DNA of 6,053 bases. Source: Aequorivita sp. (GTDB lineage: Bacteria > Bacteroidota > Bacteroidia > Flavobacteriales > Flavobacteriaceae). Shown here piece by piece: positions 1-4,902 of this stretch; positions within the stretch are counted from its first letter, which is position 1, and each line of letters opens with the position of its first letter. The stretch lies in contig NVXN01000004.1 in NCBI GenBank assembly GCA_002733915.1, positions 251,028 to 257,080 of the forward strand, in the 5' to 3' direction. The position numbers and the translations under genes were made by a program. The notes under the pieces were generated by a model. It did not search any database and was not told the DNA's origin. It was given only the letters and a program-made list of their open reading frames with translations.

Positions 1-537
1 ACTGCACAACTTTCCGCTCGCAACAGAAAGCACCTACGAAAAGAAATTTTGAAAATTGAAGACTTATTGGAAATAAGAATAGTAGAAAGTGCAACCATAG
101 GACAATTGGAGAAGATCTCAGATCTATATTCTAACGTACATCAAAACAATTTGGGCCTGAACACCTTCTCCTTTCCTCCCAAACTGTTTGCGAAGATGTG
201 GACCCATCCAAACTGGGAATTTATTACCATTGCTCCAAAGGATGAACCCAATAAGATGATTGGAGTAATGCTTTGCTATAAAAATATCCATCACACCTAT
301 ATCCCTGCATTTGTGGGAATGGATTATAAATATTTGGAACAATACCATATTTACCGCCAACTTTTGTTCCAGACCATAAAGCGCGCAATAAAATTGAAAT
401 GTACCCATATCTCGCTTGGCCTGACTGCTGGGTTTGAAAAACGAAAATTGGGAGCTACTGTATATAATACTTACGCTTATATACAGACTGCCGATAATTA
501 CACCCTAGAATTGATGGGTATACTGGAATCCAGTTGA
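1..537 (+). CDS. GNAT/BioF2-like acyltransferase domain protein, 3' part (5' end outside window)
   Basis: The frame is open from the first base, so this is the C-terminal 178 residues of a longer protein; the TTG at 49 is only an internal codon. Visible features fit the BioF2-like/GNAT acyltransferase fold. A basic 'LSARNRKHLRKEIL' helix opens the fragment. A helix containing 'DLYSNVHQNN' follows, then beta strands around 'MIGVMLCYKN', then 'AFVGMDYKYLEQYHIYRQLL'. The end carries the family-like 'LGLTAGFEKRKLGA' segment, which contributes to acyl-donor binding in such enzymes. From memory of Bacteroidota genomes, this domain is often fused behind an alpha-oxoamine-synthase-like PLP aminotransferase, and such genes lie beside rteC-like genes. 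That N-terminal part cannot be seen here. The substrate is unknown. The stop lies 26 bp before the preferred rteC start, so the two genes are probably co-transcribed. The fold is fairly sure; the fusion is inferred. Confidence 0.8.
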   Translation, partial: TAQLSARNRKHLRKEILKIEDLLEIRIVESATIGQLEKISDLYSNVHQNNLGLNTFSFPPKLFAKMWTHPNWEFITIAPKDEPNKMIGVMLCYKNIHHTYIPAFVGMDYKYLEQYHIYRQLLFQTIKRAIKLKCTHISLGLTAGFEKRKLGATVYNTYAYIQTADNYTLELMGILESS

Positions 538-563
538 TCCCTCTAAATAACTGCCGCATATGT

Positions 564-1403
564 ATGAAATATCAGGATTTAATATCGGAATTCGAGGCCA
601 AGTTGGAAGCATTGGAATCTTGTACAGAAGATATTTTATACAGGGCAGAGACCGGTATTACGTATACAGAACGATGGATAAAAACACTTAGGAAAGAAGT
701 GGTTGAGAGTGGTTTCAATTCCATTCAGGAAGAGATATTTTTTTTCAAAAATATAAAACCCCAAATCTTTAGCAAACTGATCTACTACTCAAAACTATTC
801 AATATTGAAAGCAAACGGCCAAGAAGTAGCTCCAAATTCCAGATTAAATACCTTAACAGTCAAATTAATAAATTACAGGTCTTCTTCAATGATAATCTGG
901 AATTCTACCATTACTATCGCAGGGGAGCAACATCACTCGACGAACAATATTTTGTCAGGGGCAAATCTGATCTTCGATCCACTACTGATTTTTTTAATTT
1001 CTATGTTGACGAAAAGTTTTCCACCTGTCAGGATGGGACGGTGGCCGCTATAATGGCCTATGATATGCTAATTGTTTATTTACAACAGGAAATTGAAAAA
1101 TTGGAAAACAATAAAGAAAACCAAAACACAAATTTAATGAAGCATTCATCAAGACTATTTTGGACGGGAAACAAAACGGAGCTGATCGAACTGATCTATG
1201 CCTTACAGAGCAGTGGGGCCATTAATAGCGGAACTGCCGATATCAAGGAAATGGCCTCCCTCTTTGAACAGATCTTTAATATAGACCTGGGTAATTATTA
1301 CCATACATTTATAGAGATCAGGGCTAGGAAGGGCAGCAAGACCAAGTTTATTGATAAATTGGAAGACGCCTTATTAAGACGCTTCGAGGAATCCGATGCT
1401 TAA
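564..1403 (+). CDS. rteC: RteC-family regulator of element excision/transfer
   Basis: The protein has 279 residues, in the usual RteC range. Two regions identify the family. Near residues 56-75 is the 'EEIFFFKNIKPQIFSKLIYY' block. A C-terminal DNA-binding region at about 197-273 contains 'LFWTGNKTELIELIYALQSS', then 'ADIKEMASLFEQIFNIDLGN' and 'FIEIRARKGSKTKFIDKLED'. In CTnDOT-type elements RteC is the last regulator of the cascade: it binds inverted half-sites upstream of the xis/exc operon promoter and activates excision. The next operon here begins with an excisionase-like gene, so the same wiring is likely. I chose ATG 564 because the resulting 'MKYQDLISEFEAKLE' start resembles family members. 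A TTG at 534 overlaps the upstream stop as TTGA and would add ten unlikely residues. No rteA/rteB two-component pair is visible immediately upstream, unlike CTnDOT. A 17-bp palindrome follows the stop. Confidence 0.9.
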   Translation: MKYQDLISEFEAKLEALESCTEDILYRAETGITYTERWIKTLRKEVVESGFNSIQEEIFFFKNIKPQIFSKLIYYSKLFNIESKRPRSSSKFQIKYLNSQINKLQVFFNDNLEFYHYYRRGATSLDEQYFVRGKSDLRSTTDFFNFYVDEKFSTCQDGTVAAIMAYDMLIVYLQQEIEKLENNKENQNTNLMKHSSRLFWTGNKTELIELIYALQSSGAINSGTADIKEMASLFEQIFNIDLGNYYHTFIEIRARKGSKTKFIDKLEDALLRRFEESDA

Positions 1404-1412
1404 TCCCACCCC

Positions 1413-1429
1413 TTTCCCAAGTTGGGAAA
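1413..1429 (+). terminator. 17-bp perfect palindrome after rteC; possible weak terminator or operator
   Basis: Ten bases after the rteC stop, TTTCCCAA and TTGGGAAA face each other around one central G. As RNA this would fold as a 6-bp stem (TTTCCC/GGGAAA) with an AAGTT loop, followed five bases later by a run of five T. This fits a weak intrinsic terminator. The near-zero spacing and perfect symmetry fit a protein-binding operator equally well. Confidence 0.4.
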
Positions 1430-1459
1430 TCAAATTTTTGAAAACGTACCATTTAATTT

Positions 1460-1474
1460 ATGCAGAATTTGCAT
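1460..1474. repeat. 15-bp dyad ATGCA-N5-TGCAT, candidate operator
   Basis: Five-base perfect arms (ATGCA and TGCAT) flank the centre GAATT. The arm-to-arm spacing of about one helical turn suits a dimeric DNA-binding protein. It lies about 80-125 bp upstream of the weak promoter candidate, a plausible position for an activator such as RteC. Arms this short can arise by chance in AT-rich DNA. Confidence 0.35.
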
Positions 1475-1477
1475 CCA

Positions 1478-1522
1478 CATTCAAATTACAAACATTCACT
1501 TCACTTCAAAACCATTCAAATT
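1478..1522 (+). repeat. Direct repeat of CATTCAAATT, two copies 35 bp apart
   Basis: Identical 10-mers lie at 1478-1487 and 1513-1522, separated by C- and A-rich sequence with related CATTCACTT and CACTTCAAAA words. They could be activator sites, short iterons, or low-complexity coincidence. Confidence 0.35.
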
Positions 1523-1552
1523 TAATTTAAAAAAATCTTTCCCACCTCTGGA

Positions 1553-1592
1553 TTGACTATTGATAAATATCCACTAGAGACCTCCAAATTTG
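1553..1592 (+). promoter_or_regulatory. Weak Bacteroidota-type promoter candidate for the 1678-4392 operon
   Basis: CAAATTTG at 1585-1592 differs from the Bacteroidota -7 consensus TAnnTTTG only in its first base. TTG triplets at 1553-1555 and 1560-1562 lie upstream; the second leaves a 22-bp spacer, slightly over the usual 19-21. A weak core promoter is what one expects for an activator-dependent operon. Transcription would begin near 1598 and give a leader of about 80 nt containing the 1617-1654 hairpin. Confidence 0.25.
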
Positions 1593-1616
1593 TAGAACGA
1601 AAGTCAAATCAGGTCA

Positions 1617-1654
1617 GGGGCTATCAAATTAGATGATAGCAATATGATAGTCCC
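1617..1654 (+). promoter_or_regulatory. Inverted repeat/alternative hairpin upstream of the xis-like gene
   Basis: GGGGCTATCA at 1617-1626 can pair with TGATAGTCCC at 1645-1654, giving ten pairs including one G-T wobble around an 18-nt loop. The loop holds a second TGATAG at 1634-1639, which can pair instead with CTATCA at 1621-1626. The two ATGATAG copies are 11 bp apart, one helical turn. This is either a protein operator with phased half-sites or a leader RNA with two exclusive folds. It ends 23 bp before the start codon. Confidence 0.5.
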
Positions 1655-1677
1655 TTTCTTTTAAAAACCGTTCTATT

Positions 1678-1959
1678 ATGCCAACAAGTATTATTACCAC
1701 CGACGACCTTCGGGATTTCAAGATTGAACTTCTCGATGACATTAAAAAAATTCTCACCAAACAATCTACTGGTACCTTAAAAAAATACCTGAAATCATCA
1801 GAGGTTATGGAAATGCTTCAGATAAGTCCGGGTACGCTCCAAAACCTCAGAATAAATGGAACGCTGCCATTTAGCAAGATGGGTGGGATCATTTATTATG
1901 ACTCTGAGGACATTCAGAAAGTAATGAGGGATAATCGTGTTCAACATCCCAGTGATTAA
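1678..1959 (+). CDS. Excisionase-like helix-turn-helix protein (HTH_17/MerR-like winged helix)
   Basis: This is a 93-residue DNA-binding protein. Residues 8-28 form a charged helix ('DDLRDFKIELLDDIKKIL'). Residues 38-83 form a compact winged helix: 'KSSEVMEMLQIS' as the first helix and turn, 'PGTLQNLRINGTLPFSKMGG' as recognition helix and wing, and 'IIYYDSEDIQKVM' closing the domain. This arrangement is typical of the small HTH proteins on Bacteroidota mobile elements, including the Xis2c-type excision factors of CTnDOT relatives. Its position as first gene of the operon after rteC and the regulatory gap supports a role in excision directionality or operon control. The ATG at 1678 is the natural start. 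The next gene begins 6 bp after the stop, so the two are co-translated. It could instead be a simple repressor; the fold is much surer than the role. Confidence 0.8.
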   Translation: MPTSIITTDDLRDFKIELLDDIKKILTKQSTGTLKKYLKSSEVMEMLQISPGTLQNLRINGTLPFSKMGGIIYYDSEDIQKVMRDNRVQHPSD

Positions 1960-1965
1960 TTATGT

Positions 1966-2628
1966 ATGAACTATATAAAACACCTCAACGCTGTTTTTCA
2001 GCAATTTTCGAGGGATTCCCGATTGAACCCTACACACATCAGTCTTTATATGGCGTTGTTTCAATATTGGAATATCAATAGGTTTCCAGAGGAGTTTTAT
2101 ATAAATCGTGAAGAGATTATGAAGATGTCCAAAATAGGTTCCAAAGCAACCTATCACCGATGTTTAAAAAATCTGGATCGCTGGAAATATATACGTTATC
2201 TCCCCTCCCATAACCCCTATAAGGGGAGCAAAATAAAGATGCCCAAATTTGATACAAGCAATGAAACAAGTACGGGTACAACTACAGGGCTAACCTCTGA
2301 ACAACTAGAGGGACAAGCATTGGTACCTAATACAAACAAGAAAAAACATATAACAAACAGTACTAAAGCTAAGCTACCAAAAAATAAAAATGAAGTTCTG
2401 TTTTTTTTTGAAAACAAGAAATGGCCTGCTCTGGAAGCAGAAAAATTCTTTAACCATTACAACGCCATCGGATGGAAGGTCGGTGGTAAAATAAAAATCA
2501 AGGATTGGCAATCCACAGCGGAGAACTGGATGCTAAAATCCAAAGAAATTGAAACAGCCAAAGCAGTGTCCCAAAAACGGGACAACCTTAAAACCAGTAA
2601 AAGTAAAAATTATGGTCAACCCCTCTAA
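1966..2628 (+). CDS. Phage O-like replication initiator / replisome organizer
   Basis: The 220-residue protein has two ordered parts joined by a disordered linker. Residues 1-90 look like a winged helix of the phage replisome-organizer type: 'LNPTHISLYMALFQYWNINR', then 'FYINREEIMKMSKIGSKATYHRCLKNLDRWKYIRYLP', then a basic beta-wing. Residues 95-142 are rich in Ser, Thr, Asn and Lys. Residues 144-195 form a C-terminal module, 'VLFFFENKKWPALEAEKFFNHYNAIGWKVGG' followed by 'IKDWQSTAENWMLK', which I know from phage and element replication proteins. The next gene is a DnaC-like ATPase, the usual partner: the initiator opens the origin and the loader brings the replicative helicase. No signal peptide or membrane segment is present. 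The FFF stretch is encoded over a run of nine T (2401-2409). The gene ends inside the start of the next one (17-bp overlap). Confidence 0.72.
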   Translation: MNYIKHLNAVFQQFSRDSRLNPTHISLYMALFQYWNINRFPEEFYINREEIMKMSKIGSKATYHRCLKNLDRWKYIRYLPSHNPYKGSKIKMPKFDTSNETSTGTTTGLTSEQLEGQALVPNTNKKKHITNSTKAKLPKNKNEVLFFFENKKWPALEAEKFFNHYNAIGWKVGGKIKIKDWQSTAENWMLKSKEIETAKAVSQKRDNLKTSKSKNYGQPL

Positions 2629-3268
2629 AATTAATGAAGGCGGCATAGAGTATTCGATTGGAAGATTCAATGGGTTTGAGATGTTCTATGATTTTCCGAA
2701 GATCTTGATCTATCTGGATGCCAAAGGGAAATTGCTGTTTGGAAAACAGTTTCAAATTTATGAGGATGATAATGACATCATTTATAAACTCAGCAATTAT
2801 TTCATAAAGGATACGGAAAAATGTGAGAAGGCGGGGATTGATCCAGACAAGGGGATTTTAATATCTGGACCAGTGGGTTGTGGTAAGACATCGCTAATGA
2901 AACTTTTGCAATTCATTGTTCCATTGCAGCGATCCTATTCGGTAATACCCTGTAGGAATATTGTTTTTGCATTTAATCATGTGGGTTATAAAATAATCGA
3001 GGATTATGGAAACGGCAGTTTCTTCTGTTTTGATGACCTAGGTGTCGAACCCATCGGAAGACATTACGGACAGGATTGTAATGTAATGGGCGAAATCTTA
3101 CTTTCCCGTTATGAGCTTTTTCTGAAGAGTAAGCTGAAAACACATGCAACCACCAACCTAAATGCAGAAGAACTGGAGGAACGATATGGAAACCGAGTGA
3201 GAAGTAGAATGCGTGAAATGTTTAACCTAATTGCTTTTGATAAAAATGCGAAGGACAAAAGAAAATAA
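2612..3268 (+). CDS. DnaC-like AAA+ ATPase, probable helicase loader
   Basis: The protein has 218 residues from ATG 2612. Motifs appear in canonical order: Walker A 'GPVGCGKTS' at 86-94, Walker B 'FFCFDDLG' at 137-144, sensor 1 'TTNLN' at 180-184, and a basic 'RYGNRVRSRMREMF' at 191-204 carrying the arginine-finger/sensor 2 region. This matches DnaC/IstB-type AAA+ proteins, which load a hexameric helicase onto origin DNA or assist transposases. The preceding initiator-like gene favours helicase loading over an IstB role, and no transposase is nearby. About 80 residues precede the ATPase core and probably contact the partner. ATG 2612 is preferred over TTG 2549: it has an A-rich leader and a short 17-bp overlap with the initiator gene, which implies translational coupling. 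The function as a loader is inferred; the ATPase fold is clear. Confidence 0.82.
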   Translation: MVNPSKINEGGIEYSIGRFNGFEMFYDFPKILIYLDAKGKLLFGKQFQIYEDDNDIIYKLSNYFIKDTEKCEKAGIDPDKGILISGPVGCGKTSLMKLLQFIVPLQRSYSVIPCRNIVFAFNHVGYKIIEDYGNGSFFCFDDLGVEPIGRHYGQDCNVMGEILLSRYELFLKSKLKTHATTNLNAEELEERYGNRVRSRMREMFNLIAFDKNAKDKRK

Positions 3269-3279
3269 AAATCTGAATT

Positions 3280-4392
3280 ATGAAAATAGCAACCCTTAAT
3301 GTCCAAAATCTGTTTCACAGGGATCGAAGTTTGATTCAGAAAACTACTGGAAAATGTGTATCGGATTGGATTACCGAATTTGATAGCCTACTTAAAAAAG
3401 AGAAATCTTCCTCTAATACTGACAGGCTTAAAGAATTATCTTTTTTATTGGGATTTGATAAGACTTTTCAAAACCCATACGTTGTAATGCGAAAGAAAGC
3501 TGGGGAATTATATCTCAAAGGAATGAACTGTTCCAAGGAGCTCAAATCAGGAGAGTTGACTGATTGGAATGGCTGGATCAAGGTACAGACTGTGCCCATC
3601 GAACCAGAAGCAACAAACCATAAAGCTATGGTGATTTCTGAAATAGATCCTGATGTTTTGGTGTTGCAGGAAGTTGAGGATAAAACTTCATTGGATGAAT
3701 TTAATAATTCCATCCTGCCAAAGTTTAACTGTGCACCATTTTCAGAATGTGTCTTAACACCCAATTCTGAGGGCAAAGGCCGCGAACAAGCTTTACTTTT
3801 AAAAAATGGATATCAGTTGGAATCAATTAAAATTCATACTATCGATGATTCTGGAAGTGCAACGCAGGAATTATTGGAATATGAGATTCAAAGTCCGAAA
3901 GGGCAAAGTATCCATCTGCTCTCGTCCTATTTCTATGAAAATAAATTCGATAAAGAAAAGGCTTTTGAAATAAGAAAGAAGCAAGCTTATCAAGTCTCTG
4001 TGATTTATAAAATGCTGCAGATGCGAGGCAAAATAAATATTGTAGTCGCTGGAACTTTGAATGCTCCCTCATACTGTAATTCATTGGCTCCGTTATTACA
4101 AAAAACAGATCTAAAAGACATCTGCAAAAACAAAACTTTTAATGTAGATTTTGACGAAGGGAAAGATGCCACTTACTTTCGATTAGGAGCTTACCGAATG
4201 GGAGTAAATATTAGACAAGAAGATTATTTGTTGTTATCTCCTGCGCTTTTTTTGAATGTAAAAAGCAGTGGGTTAAACAGGAAAGGGGTTTGGCCTGAGA
4301 AGCGGCCTAATTGGAGAATTTATTCTTCGATATGGAATATGGAGCATGCGGCTAGTTTGCATCCTGGGGTTTGGGGGGAAATGCTTCTTTAA
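3280..4392 (+). CDS. Endonuclease/exonuclease/phosphatase (EEP) fold protein with degenerate active site
   Basis: This 370-residue protein begins 11 bp after the helicase-loader stop, so it is probably the last gene of the operon. EEP-fold landmarks are present in order: 'TLNVQNLF' at 5-12, 'DVLVLQEVED' at 125-134 with the metal-binding Glu131, 'GREQALLLKNGY' at 167-178, 'IHLLSSYFYE' at 211-220, 'VVAGTLNAP' at 255-263, 'EDYLLLSPAL' at 314-323, and 'ASLHPGVWGEM' at 358-368. In active family members the last motifs read GDxN and SDH. Here the first Asp is Thr259 and the second is Leu360, while Asn261 and His361 remain. The protein may therefore be inactive as a nuclease, bind nucleic acid or phosphoester without cleavage, or use altered chemistry. 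Residues 14-110 hold a long insertion after the first strand. No signal peptide is seen. The fold is confident; activity and substrate are unknown. Confidence 0.8.
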   Translation: MKIATLNVQNLFHRDRSLIQKTTGKCVSDWITEFDSLLKKEKSSSNTDRLKELSFLLGFDKTFQNPYVVMRKKAGELYLKGMNCSKELKSGELTDWNGWIKVQTVPIEPEATNHKAMVISEIDPDVLVLQEVEDKTSLDEFNNSILPKFNCAPFSECVLTPNSEGKGREQALLLKNGYQLESIKIHTIDDSGSATQELLEYEIQSPKGQSIHLLSSYFYENKFDKEKAFEIRKKQAYQVSVIYKMLQMRGKINIVVAGTLNAPSYCNSLAPLLQKTDLKDICKNKTFNVDFDEGKDATYFRLGAYRMGVNIRQEDYLLLSPALFLNVKSSGLNRKGVWPEKRPNWRIYSSIWNMEHAASLHPGVWGEMLL

Positions 4393-4401
4393 TCAGTTTT
4401 T

Positions 4402-4902
4402 TTATTCATTATTTTGAAGTTCTAAAATCTTACTTAAAAGAAGAACACATCTTAAAAGTGCCATTGTAATCAATATTAATGGAAATATTAATGAAGCGAA
4501 AAGAAATTCCATTTGAAATTCAAGAGAAAATGCTTTGAGTAAAAATGAAAACAATGCAACGAACAATAGAATCTTTATTGAATTTTTTAGAATATTCGTT
4601 GATTTCGGGTAAAGTGGTGTATTGAAGAATAAACTTAGAGCAGAATCATATTCTTTTATAGTTTCTTTTTTTTTTGAATTCGCTTTGAATGTTACTAACA
4701 CAGTTAATATCGTGAGTATAAAACCCGCACTAGTAAAAGCAATCGTTGCTAGGTCGCTAAGTAAATTTTGAATGAAATCTTGACTTGGAATATACAAATA
4801 ATTATAACAAGTAGTAAAGTAGATAATAATACCAATAACTAAAGAGAATATCGAGTCGTAAATAATAGGCCTTAATAAATATTTATTTATAATTCTACTC
4901 AT
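4402..4902 (-). CDS. Four-helix integral membrane protein, possible effector of a two-gene module
   Basis: The protein has 166 residues and four likely membrane helices: about 17-37 ('SIFSLVIGIIIYFTTCYNYL'), 51-72 ('LATIAFTSAGFILTILTVLV'), 107-126 and 131-156. The loop between helices 2 and 3 (73-106) starts with the basic run 'KANSKKKE' and is probably cytoplasmic, as the positive-inside rule predicts; both termini would then also be cytoplasmic. No enzymatic motif or signal peptide is visible. Its ATG overlaps the TGA of the upstream 322-residue gene as ATGA, so both are translated together and probably act together. Small multi-helix proteins in such pairs are often membrane effectors in phage defence, but I recognise no named family. 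The stop is only 9 bp from the convergent EEP gene. The DNA is visibly more AT-rich than the left part of the window. Confidence 0.75.
   Translation of the reverse strand: MSRIINKYLLRPIIYDSIFSLVIGIIIYFTTCYNYLYIPSQDFIQNLLSDLATIAFTSAGFILTILTVLVTFKANSKKKETIKEYDSALSLFFNTPLYPKSTNILKNSIKILLFVALFSFLLKAFSLEFQMEFLFASLIFPLILITMALLRCVLLLSKILELQNNE

Larger units (their letters stand above)
1404..1677. promoter_or_regulatory. Control region between rteC and the excision/replication operon
   Basis: This stretch has no plausible gene on either strand and precedes an operon that begins with a xis-like gene. It holds several symmetric or repeated elements: the 17-bp palindrome at 1413-1429, a 15-bp dyad at 1460-1474, a direct 10-mer repeat at 1478-1487 and 1513-1522, and a hairpin at 1617-1654. 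TCAAAT occurs at 1430, 1481, 1516, 1604 and 1624, the last two exactly 20 bp apart. Known RteC biology, in which the protein binds upstream of the excision operon promoter, makes this the expected operator region. Which element is the binding site is not shown by the sequence. Confidence 0.6.

Noticed and set aside
49..537. TTG at 49 as the true start of a 162-residue gene
   Set aside because: The same frame is open to base 1 and the residues before 49 ('LSARNRKHLRKEI') fit the domain's opening helix, so the gene starts outside the window.
534..563. Extended rteC start at TTG 534
   Set aside because: The ten added residues do not resemble the family start, and ATG 564 gives a normal RteC N-terminus; coupling through TTGA remains a minor possibility.
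1404..1677. oriT, attachment site, tRNA or CRISPR in the control gap
   Set aside because: No relaxase or integrase gene is visible to support oriT or att, the repeats are too few and uneven for CRISPR, and no cloverleaf pattern was seen.
2401..2409. Nine-T run in the initiator gene as a programmed frameshift or sequencing error
   Set aside because: The reading frame continues correctly into the expected C-terminal module, so there is no sign of a shift.
2549..2611. Helicase-loader start at TTG 2549
   Set aside because: It would add 21 residues lying over the initiator's C-terminal coding region; ATG 2612 has a better leader and a short overlap.
3468..4084. Minus-strand open frames opposite the EEP gene (3468-3776 and 3839-4084)
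   Set aside because: They lie wholly antisense to a clear protein family and show no recognisable domain of their own.
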